Part shown: piece after piece, positions 1 through 5,548 of the stretch
Numbering within the stretch: position 1 is the stretch's first letter
Layout of the letters: every line of letters begins with the position of its first letter
Source: Desulfobacterales bacterium
GTDB taxonomy: Bacteria > Desulfobacterota > Desulfobacteria > Desulfobacterales > UBA2174_A
Reading direction: 5' to 3'
NCBI GenBank assembly: GCA_025454075.1
Contig: JALOPD010000180.1
Span: 1 to 7,104, forward strand
DNA: 7,104 bases
Translations under genes and position numbers: made by a program
Notes under the pieces: generated by a model
What the model was told of the DNA's origin: nothing
What the model saw: the letters and a program-made list of their open reading frames with translations, nothing else
The model's database searches: none

Positions 1-1
1 G

Positions 2-805
2 TTCCAATTCATCAACAAGATGTCCAGCCGCATCCTGCAGGGGTTCGCCAACCACCTGATCGATCATTTTTCGGGAGCCAATCTCTTCAGCATCTTTCAT
101 ACCATCGGCTCCGCCGGAGGCTTCTGCACCCTGCTGGCGCCTTATTTCGTCGGCTTCGCCCATCACAGCGCGCAGCGCAGGCTCGCCCATGCGGTCATGG
201 CGCATCTGCGTCCGGCCGACGCATCCGGAATGAACGACACCCCCTGCGCCATATTTGCCGACCGGCTCGAAGAGGCCCGGGATTCGGCCCTTTTCGCGAT
301 CGACGCCGCGCGCCGCGCAACAGCTACCATTATCACCTGCGAAGCCGCGGACGACCCCGGTGTGCATCGCTTTGCACCGATCGGGACCTATGAGTTCGGC
401 GACCTGCCCGGCCACCGCCTCGTCTACCCGCCGGTGCTGGACATGCTCGATTACTGCTTCAGGCACGATGTCTGCCGCCTGCATCTGGCCAGCGCCGGCC
501 CGACCGGCTTGGCCGGCCTCTTGATCGCGCGCTTCCTGAAACTTCCCGTCGAGGCCACCTACCACGATGCCGTGGGGCGTCTGGCCCAGGCCTTGACCCG
601 GGACGGGCTCATCGAAGATCTCAGCTGGAAATACCTGGCCTGGTTCTACAACCAGGTGGACGCCGTCTATGTTCCGTCGCGGGATGTCCAGCGCGATCTC
701 CAGCAAAAAGGCGTGGCGCCGGACCGGCTGAGGCTTTTCACCCGATCGGCCCCAGGAGTCCGGGCAGCCGGTTATCGCCCGACGACGATGCCCCAGGCCG
801 TCTAG
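2..805 (+). CDS. Glycosyltransferase family 4-like protein, 5'-partial, lacking the C-terminal GT-B half
   Basis: The frame is open to the left edge, so the gene starts outside the window; the ATG at 20 is probably internal. Bases 2-220 encode a hydrophobic linker (LQGFANHLIDHFSGANLF, then a membrane-like stretch) that I recall from large proteins joining an N-terminal PHP domain to a GT4 domain. Bases 236-760 fit the first Rossmann subdomain of GT4: AGPTGLAG at 494-517, TYH at 557-565, WFYNQVDAVYVPSR up to 682. Two things are odd. The glycine-rich Asn-Gly-Val loop expected near the start of the GT domain is replaced by an EEARD segment (about 272-286). The protein also stops at 805, just after the inter-domain linker, so the second Rossmann domain that binds the sugar nucleotide is missing. 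Only 75 bases separate the stop from the next gene, so a simple frameshift cannot restore it. It may be a decayed gene, or a protein whose active part lies upstream of the window. The family assignment is moderately sure; the loss of transferase activity is inferred. Confidence 0.6.
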   Translation, partial: FQFINKMSSRILQGFANHLIDHFSGANLFSIFHTIGSAGGFCTLLAPYFVGFAHHSAQRRLAHAVMAHLRPADASGMNDTPCAIFADRLEEARDSALFAIDAARRATATIITCEAADDPGVHRFAPIGTYEFGDLPGHRLVYPPVLDMLDYCFRHDVCRLHLASAGPTGLAGLLIARFLKLPVEATYHDAVGRLAQALTRDGLIEDLSWKYLAWFYNQVDAVYVPSRDVQRDLQQKGVAPDRLRLFTRSAPGVRAAGYRPTTMPQAV

Positions 806-823
806 CGGAGAAAACATCCAGTC

Positions 824-855
824 CTAACCGTGAATTAACGTGGTGGGGATAGACT
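824..855 (+). promoter_or_regulatory. Candidate PhoB/PhoP-type box and -10 element before the PAP2 gene
   Basis: Two hexamers, CTAACC (824-829) and TTAACG (835-840), stand in direct repeat exactly 11 bp apart. Nine bases further is TAGACT (850-855), which keeps the TAnnnT pattern of a sigma-70 -10 box; no good -35 hexamer is present. This is the layout of an activator-dependent Pho promoter, where the box replaces the -35. The same hexamer and the same 9-base spacing to a possible -10 occur before pstC. The repeats are seen; regulator identity is inferred. Confidence 0.45.
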
Positions 856-880
856 CCGGCCCATACAAAGGGAGGCGCCT

Positions 881-1408
881 GTGCGAACTATCGTCGCCAG
901 TATCTCGCGTTGGGACATCGCATGGCTGACGGCGATCTTCAGCCTGCAAGGCCAACGACTGTTAGATTCAGCTCTGCCGAAGATTTCCCGGACAGCCGAC
1001 GGCTTCTGTTACCCGCTGCTGGCATTGGTTTTGTTGGCCGCGGATCCGGCGACCGGTCGGTGGTTTCTGATGGCGGCGGTCGTGGCGTTCATGCTAGAGC
1101 TGCCGGCCTACAAGCTTATCAAACGCTTGGTGAAACGCGACCGGCCCTACGAAACCCTCCCTGGAGTCAAAGGCCGCGTCAAGCCTGGCGATCAGTTCAG
1201 CTTTCCCTCCGGCCATACCGCCGCCGCGGTCCTGATGGCCACCCTGCTGGGCAACGCCTACCCGCACCTCTTTCCGATCACCATTGCGTGGGCGCTGGCC
1301 GTCGGTTTATCGCGCATTTATCTGGGGGTCCATTACCCGACCGATGTCGTCGCGGGCATGCTGCTCGGCGGCCTCAGCGCCCTGGCCGGGATCGCGGCTG
1401 CCAGCTGA
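881..1408 (+). CDS. PAP2-family membrane phosphatase (phosphatidate or polyprenyl-pyrophosphate phosphatase type)
   Basis: This 175-residue integral membrane protein carries all three motifs of the PAP2 acid phosphatase superfamily. They are K-x6-RP at residues 81-89 (K81, R88, P89), PSGH at 109-112, and SR-x5-H-x3-D with S144, R145, H151 and D155. The histidines are those that form and break the phospho-enzyme. Hydrophobic segments lie near 43-55, 61-79, 113-128, 132-150 and 156-174. It starts with GTG, preceded by GGAGG at 871-875 with 5-base spacing. Family members remove phosphate from lipid phosphates such as phosphatidate, phosphatidylglycerol phosphate or undecaprenyl pyrophosphate at the membrane; the substrate cannot be read from the sequence. 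The glycosyltransferase gene follows 7 bases later, which suggests that the phosphatase makes the lipid acceptor, for example diacylglycerol, for that enzyme. A candidate Pho box upstream favours a role in phosphate-starvation lipid remodelling over cell-wall carrier recycling. The family is very sure, the role is inferred. Confidence 0.93.
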   Translation: MRTIVASISRWDIAWLTAIFSLQGQRLLDSALPKISRTADGFCYPLLALVLLAADPATGRWFLMAAVVAFMLELPAYKLIKRLVKRDRPYETLPGVKGRVKPGDQFSFPSGHTAAAVLMATLLGNAYPHLFPITIAWALAVGLSRIYLGVHYPTDVVAGMLLGGLSALAGIAAAS

Positions 1409-1410
1409 GG
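1407..1410 (+). promoter_or_regulatory. Shine-Dalgarno site that decides a TTG start
   Basis: GAGG at 1407-1410 overlaps the PAP2 stop codon (TGA, 1406-1408) and lies 5 bases before TTG at 1416. It supports TTG 1416 over GTG 1410, which would sit on this site. It also implies that ribosomes finishing the phosphatase re-initiate on the glycosyltransferase (translational coupling). Confidence 0.55.
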
Positions 1411-1415
1411 TGGGG

Positions 1416-2492
1416 TTGGAGATTCTCTACGGAGTCCAGGGCACCGGCAACGGCCACATCAGCCGCTCGCGTGAAATCGTCCGCCACCTGAAAGCCGACG
1501 GCCATCGCGTGCGGGTGATCGTCAGCGGAAGAGATCCTGCGCTGCTTTGGGACATGGAGGCGTTTGAACCCTTCGTCACCCGGGAGGGTCTGACCTTTGC
1601 CACCCGGCGCGGACGGTTGCAATACCTCAAGACCGCCGGCCGCCTGAATCTTTTCCGATTTTACGCCGACATCCGCAGCTTCGATGCCCGCGGCGTCGAT
1701 GTGGTGATCACCGATTTCGAACCGGTCTGCGCGCGCATCGCACAGCGACACCGGCTTCCCAGCATCGGCATCGGCCATCAATACGCCTTTCGCTACAGGA
1801 TCCCCATCTCCGGCTTCGACCCCGCCGCGATGTATGTCATCCGCCGCTTCGCTCCCGCCGACCACTGCCTGGGTCTGCATTGGCACCATTTCGATCAGCC
1901 GATTCTGCCACCGGTCGTCCCCAACCACATGCCTTCCGGACCCGCGCCGCTCGCCGAGAAGGTCCTCGTCTATCTGCCCTTTGAAGAAATAGAGGACATC
2001 CGCCGGTTGCTGATGCCTTTCCATGCGCACCAGTTCTTTATCTACCACCAGATCGCGGCGGCCAGCGACGAAGGCCATCTCCGGCTTCGGACCTATTCGC
2101 GTCACGGGTTCCTGAAAGATCTGGCCGAAAGCAGCGCGGTCATCACCAACGCCGGGTTCGAGCTGGCGAGCGAGGCCCTCCATTTCGGCAAAAAGGTCCT
2201 GGTCAAACCGCTGGCCCGCCAGATGGAGCAGTTGTCCAATGCCAAGGCGCTGGTACAGCTGGGGCTGGGAACCGCCATGAAACGGCTGGACCAAGACAAG
2301 GTGGGGAAGTTTCTGGCCAGCCCGCAGGTCGCGCAGGCGCGATACCCTGACGTCGCCCGGATGATCGCGGACTGGATCGGGGCCGGCGACTGGAAGGATA
2401 TCGAGGGGATTTCCCGCCAGGCATGGCAACAGACCGCCTTCAATCAAATCCCCCCGACCACTCCCATGCCCGCTAATCCGTCTCGATCCTGA
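1416..2492 (+). CDS. MJ1255-type GT-B glycosyltransferase
   Basis: The 358-residue product begins MEILYGVQGTGNGHISRS, close to the usual start of the MJ1255/VC2487 glycosyltransferase family, a MurG-like GT-B group. The glycine-rich loop GTGNGH (residues 9-14) belongs to the acceptor-side Rossmann domain. ITNAGFELASEALHFG (243-258), with E253, followed by Q272 and N275 in a Q-x2-NA pattern, matches the nucleotide-sugar site of GT28-like enzymes. No signal peptide or strong membrane helix is seen, so it is probably a cytoplasmic or peripheral membrane enzyme. I chose TTG 1416 because it has the better ribosome site and gives the family N-terminus; GTG 1410 would add two residues, and the frame stays open further upstream inside the PAP2 gene. 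Coupling to a lipid phosphatase suggests a lipid acceptor, such as diacylglycerol, but neither acceptor nor sugar can be read from the sequence. The last about 15 residues (PPTTPMPANPSRS) look unstructured and their codons overlap the convergent gene. Confidence 0.85.
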   Translation: MEILYGVQGTGNGHISRSREIVRHLKADGHRVRVIVSGRDPALLWDMEAFEPFVTREGLTFATRRGRLQYLKTAGRLNLFRFYADIRSFDARGVDVVITDFEPVCARIAQRHRLPSIGIGHQYAFRYRIPISGFDPAAMYVIRRFAPADHCLGLHWHHFDQPILPPVVPNHMPSGPAPLAEKVLVYLPFEEIEDIRRLLMPFHAHQFFIYHQIAAASDEGHLRLRTYSRHGFLKDLAESSAVITNAGFELASEALHFGKKVLVKPLARQMEQLSNAKALVQLGLGTAMKRLDQDKVGKFLASPQVAQARYPDVARMIADWIGAGDWKDIEGISRQAWQQTAFNQIPPTTPMPANPSRS

Positions 2493-4863
2493 CGATTCCT
2501 GCGCCTCCGTCAATGGTCACCCGCGCCCCTGCGGGAATGAGCCGGGTGGCGCGGCGCACCCCGACGATCGAGGGGACGCCCAGCTCTCGGGCCACAATGG
2601 AGCAGTGGTTGAGCAGGCCGCCCTCCTCCATGACGATGCCCCCGATCATGCTGAAGATCGGCGTCCAGCCCGGATCGGTGTGGCGGGCCACGACCACATC
2701 GCCCCGCCGGATGCCGGCCGCGGCGGGCTCCTCCACGATGACCGCGCGGCCGGTGACCCGCCCCGGGCTGGTCCCGATGCCGCGCAGTACGGTGCCTCCG
2801 GCGCTGAAATCATATTCGGGCTGGCCGTCCACCCAGAAGACGCCGGGGTCGAACGGGGTCTGAAATCGGCGCCGCCGCTGAGCCGAAAGGGATGCGGCTT
2901 CCTGGGCGGTCAGGCCGCCGGCGACCAGCGCCTCGATCTCCGGCAGTTTCAGAAAAAAGACGGCCTCGCCCAGGCCGCACGCCCGGCCGATATGGAGCAG
3001 GTCCTGTCGAATCCGAAAAAGTGCTTCATCCAGAAGGAAGCGCAGGTCCTCCCGCAGGTCCAGGAAGCGCCGGGTCAGGCCGGCCAGCTGCTTAAGGATG
3101 AGCCTGAAGATGCCGGCGGGCCGCTCCGCCCGCGGGGCTTGGGCGGCCTGCGGGTCCGGCTGCACGCCGTGGGGGTGGCGCACGAGCGACTGCAGGATGC
3201 CCACCACTTCATCGGGGGCCTCGGCCCAGCGCCCGATCAGCAATGTACGGTGCCGGGACCGGCACCCGTGGCGCTGCAGGAAGGCATCGAGCTCCGTCTG
3301 AAGATCGGCCGGCAGGGATAAGGCCAATCGGGCGGCGGGCTCCGACAGGAAGCGCGCTTTCAGGTTCGGGTCCGCGGCGACACGCAGCGCCGTTTCGCGG
3401 AACCAGCGCTCGATGCCGATGGTGACGTTGTCGGCGCCGCGGCTGAGCATCCCCAGGAAAGCGGCGCCGTCCATTCCCAACCGCTCCACCGCCAGCCAGC
3501 GCAGCAGCCATGTGAAGAGGGTTGCGTGGAAGTAAGGCCATTGGTTGTTTGCCTGGATCAGGGCCAGCGACTCCAGGTCTGCCTTCAGCTGCTCCAGCCG
3601 GCCGCCGGCCGTGGGCGCCCCGCCGCCGTCGGCCGGCCGCAGACGCGCCCTCAGCCGCTGGGTGGCCGGCCGGGCGCTCCGCAGGCAGACCCACGGGATC
3701 ACTCCGGGCTCCTTCAGCGGCAAACGGATGATTCCAAGGCAGAGGCGGACCAGCGTCCAGGCCGGCGGCGGCGGGATGCCGGACAGGCAAGTGTCGGCCG
3801 GAAGCAGGCCGGCCAGATCCCGCAACCGCAGCGCCGGCGGAATGTGGGCGATGACGTGGCGGATGCCGTCGCAATTGACATACAGGTAGCCGTTGATGAC
3901 GGCGAGAGCCGGCTGAACCGCAGCGATTCCGACCAGGCGGCTGATGCGCGACAGATCGAAGCGCGGCGCGTGCCGCAGCATCACGTCGGCCATGAAGGGT
4001 TCCAGCCGGTCGGCCCAGAGGTCGTCGGCAATCTTCCGGGTCCATGTGCCCTTCGGCGGCAGCGCGTCGGCCGGCGCCAGGGTCGTGATCGGCCGGACCT
4101 GGAGCAGCCAGAGCGCCCGGCCATGATCCACCGCCCACTCGATGTCGAGCGCCTTTTCGCCGTAGGATTCCTCCAGACGCCTGAGGAGCCCGGCGATCTT
4201 CATCCAGGGGGTCTTGCGTGAAATCCGCCGGAAGGCCGGCGCCTCGCCTTCGATCGACAGCCGGCCGTCGCGCTGGACATAGGCCCGGCAGGGCGATCGA
4301 CGTCCGCTGACCAGGCCTTCGGCATGCCCCTTGACGGCCTCGATGACCATTTCGTCGCGCTCGGGGTGCAGCGGATTGCGGCTGAAGGCCACACCGGCGA
4401 CCGCCGGGTTCACCATGCGCTGGATGATGACGGCCAGCAGCGGGGGTTCGGTGTCGCAGCCCTGGACGTTCAATGCCTGGAGGTAGCTGCGCACGGTGTC
4501 GGAGCTGCCGCTTTGCCAGCACTCCTCGACGCGGCGCAGAACTTCGGGCTCGCCGTCCACCTCCAGAAAACTGCGATATTGGCCGGCAAAGCTCTGGCCA
4601 GCCAGGTCCTCGCGCGTGGCCGAGGAGCGGATGGAAACTCCCAGAGGTGCGCTCAGCCGGCGGGCGGCGCTGGTAGCCTCATCCCGCAAGCCGGCCGGCC
4701 AGCTTCCGGTGGCGAGGAAATGGGCATGCGCCTTGGTTGCTATCGCCATGGCCTCCGGCACGGCGAAACCCGACCGGGCCGCCCGGGCCAGGGCGGCGAA
4801 TTTGCGCCCGACCACCTGCGGGTCCAGTGCCTGAGGGTCCTCGATGCCGACGATGTGAGCCAT
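2473..4863 (-). CDS. PEP synthase/rifampicin phosphotransferase-like dikinase without a PEP-binding TIM barrel
   Basis: The 796-residue product has three parts. Residues 1 to about 262 are the PPDK-type ATP-binding domain: VGRKFAALARA (18-28), VSIRSSATREDLAGQ (76-90), GVAFSRNP (157-164), EAVKGHAEGLVSG (175-187) and LQVRPIT (254-260). Residues about 270-690 are a long, mostly helical central domain. It contains the RSRHRTLLIGRWAEAP stretch (535-550) and the LREDLRFLLDEALFRIRQDLL helix, both typical of rifampicin phosphotransferase-like enzymes. Residues 693-796 are the swivelling phosphohistidine domain, with GTSPGRVTGRAVIV (697-710) and catalytic His753 in GGLLNHCSIVARELG. The C-terminal TIM barrel of true PEP synthase is absent, so pyruvate is an unlikely acceptor; the central domain probably binds another molecule. 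Expected chemistry is ATP + acceptor + water to AMP + phospho-acceptor + phosphate. ATG 4863 is preferred because GGAGGT (4867-4872) precedes it; ATG 4881 or 4878 would add 6 or 5 residues but has a poor ribosome site. The family is sure, the substrate unknown. Confidence 0.88.
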   Translation of the reverse strand: MAHIVGIEDPQALDPQVVGRKFAALARAARSGFAVPEAMAIATKAHAHFLATGSWPAGLRDEATSAARRLSAPLGVSIRSSATREDLAGQSFAGQYRSFLEVDGEPEVLRRVEECWQSGSSDTVRSYLQALNVQGCDTEPPLLAVIIQRMVNPAVAGVAFSRNPLHPERDEMVIEAVKGHAEGLVSGRRSPCRAYVQRDGRLSIEGEAPAFRRISRKTPWMKIAGLLRRLEESYGEKALDIEWAVDHGRALWLLQVRPITTLAPADALPPKGTWTRKIADDLWADRLEPFMADVMLRHAPRFDLSRISRLVGIAAVQPALAVINGYLYVNCDGIRHVIAHIPPALRLRDLAGLLPADTCLSGIPPPPAWTLVRLCLGIIRLPLKEPGVIPWVCLRSARPATQRLRARLRPADGGGAPTAGGRLEQLKADLESLALIQANNQWPYFHATLFTWLLRWLAVERLGMDGAAFLGMLSRGADNVTIGIERWFRETALRVAADPNLKARFLSEPAARLALSLPADLQTELDAFLQRHGCRSRHRTLLIGRWAEAPDEVVGILQSLVRHPHGVQPDPQAAQAPRAERPAGIFRLILKQLAGLTRRFLDLREDLRFLLDEALFRIRQDLLHIGRACGLGEAVFFLKLPEIEALVAGGLTAQEAASLSAQRRRRFQTPFDPGVFWVDGQPEYDFSAGGTVLRGIGTSPGRVTGRAVIVEEPAAAGIRRGDVVVARHTDPGWTPIFSMIGGIVMEEGGLLNHCSIVARELGVPSIVGVRRATRLIPAGARVTIDGGAGIVRIETD

Positions 4864-4962
4864 CCGACCTCCGGTCATCATTCCTGCAGCAATCAGGCGA
4901 GTTGGGTTCGGCGCAGCGAGGCTTCAAACGCCGGGGCTGCACGCATTCAGATTACCTTACGA

Positions 4963-4968
4963 ATTATA
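4963..4968 (-). promoter_or_regulatory. Minus-strand -10 box for the dikinase-like gene
   Basis: Read on the minus strand, 4968-4963 is a perfect TATAAT. The position 17 bases upstream reads AAGAAG, so there is no recognisable -35, as expected of an activator-dependent promoter. The leader to the ATG at 4863 would be about 90 bases. No other strong promoter is seen between the two divergent genes. Confidence 0.45.
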
Positions 4969-5003
4969 TGGAAAATTACGTCAGTCTTCTTCACCCCTGT
5001 TCC

Positions 5004-5036
5004 GCGCAGGTTAGGAGTGGGTTAGATATTGATTGA
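5004..5036 (-). promoter_or_regulatory. Candidate PhoB/PhoP-type box upstream of the dikinase-like gene
   Basis: On the minus strand, CTAACC occurs at 5025-5020 and again at 5014-5009, exactly 11 bp apart. A weaker unit, TCAATC, precedes them at 5036-5031 and GGAACA follows at 5003-4998 in the same phase. The hexamer is the same as before the PAP2 gene and pstC. The box lies about 35-40 bases upstream of the TATAAT at 4968-4963, further than in a standard Pho promoter, so the link to that promoter is less certain. It could also act on the divergent small gene. Confidence 0.4.
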
Positions 5037-5172
5037 GGTAACGAAAGGGTCGCCATTTTCTCATGGAAGCCTCATCAACTCGTAACGTTCCGGGAGTACT
5101 CAAATCTGAAAACCGCGGCAACTCCCAACCGCTTTATATGCGACGCTGCCGCTCGACGAAAGGAAGGAACGC

Positions 5173-5391
5173 ATGACCAATCCCTGCCGCACCTGTGCAT
5201 TGTGTGAGTCCGACAAGAACAACCCCACCTGCCTGAAATGCAGCAAGCGCGTGGCCTATGTATCCGCACTGGGCCGCGACCTGTGCTTCGCCTCGCGCCG
5301 GTTGGATTCGGAGGCGTCCGCCCCACGCTTCTCCCTGATGTCGCGTCAGGCCCAATTTCTGGCTGTAAGTCCTGAAATTTTTTATGAATGA
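5173..5391 (+). CDS. Small Cys-rich, probably metal-binding protein of unknown function
   Basis: This 72-residue frame has a strong ribosome site, AGGAAGGA at 5161-5168, four bases before the ATG. The N-terminal half has clustered cysteines: C5, C8 and C11 in CxxCxxC, then C20 and C23 in CxxC, plus C38. The KNNPTCLKCSKRVAYV segment (15-30) resembles small zinc-ribbon-like proteins that I believe occur in Desulfobacterota, but I cannot name a family. Four cysteines in two pairs would suit a zinc ribbon; an iron-sulfur site is possible. Residues 39-72 have no recognisable motif and end in hydrophobic and acidic residues. No signal peptide or membrane segment is seen. It lies between the dikinase-like gene and pstC, separated from pstC by 157 bases with their own promoter signals, so it is probably not in the pst operon. 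Overlapping minus-strand frames lack ribosome sites and Cys patterns. Existence is fairly likely, function unknown. Confidence 0.65.
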   Translation: MTNPCRTCALCESDKNNPTCLKCSKRVAYVSALGRDLCFASRRLDSEASAPRFSLMSRQAQFLAVSPEIFYE

Positions 5392-5441
5392 AAGCCTCGT
5401 CGGCGGCGAATATCCTGGCACAGCCCCGGCGCCTTCGGCGG

Positions 5442-5485
5442 TTAATCAAATGTTAGCCCAATCCTAACAAATGCCTAACAATCGA
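5442..5485 (+). promoter_or_regulatory. Candidate Pho box: four tandem 11-bp units before pstC
   Basis: Four consecutive 11-bp units begin TTAATC (5442), TTAGCC (5453), CTAACA (5464) and CTAACA (5475). The last two share the 8-mer CCTAACAA at 5463-5470 and 5474-5481. An 11-bp period is typical of PhoB/PhoP (OmpR-class) dimers, and the hexamer is close to the TTAACA of Bacillus PhoP. TACATC at 5490-5495, nine bases after the last hexamer, is a weak possible -10. The position, 64 bases before pstC, fits a phosphate-starvation promoter. Confidence 0.6.
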
Positions 5486-5548
5486 GACATACATCTTGGC
5501 GTCGAGGCATCCGATCGTCTCCGGGTGCGGTGAAAGGATTTCGGGTAG

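Larger units (their letters stand above)
4864..5172. other. Divergent intergenic region of 309 bases
   Basis: This gap separates the minus-strand dikinase-like gene from the plus-strand Cys-rich gene. It is visibly more AT-rich than its surroundings between about 4950 and 5050 and holds the -10 box and the 11-bp repeats described separately. TTTATAT at 5133-5139 is a possible -10 for the plus-strand gene, but no -35 matches it. I see no tRNA, terminator hairpin or conserved RNA fold here. Short open frames in it lack ribosome sites. Confidence 0.5.

Noticed and set aside
910..1491. A 193-residue frame overlapping the PAP2 gene
   Set aside because: It is a shifted reading of the PAP2 gene; the real frame has all three catalytic motifs and a good ribosome site.
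1374..2513. A 379-residue minus-strand frame opposite the glycosyltransferase
   Set aside because: It has low-complexity shadow composition and no family motifs, while the plus strand carries clear GT-B motifs.
3209..4522. A 437-residue frame within the dikinase-like gene, same strand, other frame
   Set aside because: Its composition is Ala/Arg/Gly/Pro-rich with no motifs; the 796-residue frame shows the complete PPDK-type motifs.
5421..5443. Possible terminator hairpin after the Cys-rich gene
   Set aside because: Only a 4-bp stem (CGCC/GGCG around TTC) can form and no T-run follows.
5075..5449. Minus-strand frames of 124 and 95 residues over the Cys-rich gene
   Set aside because: Neither has a convincing ribosome site or motif; the plus-strand frame has both.
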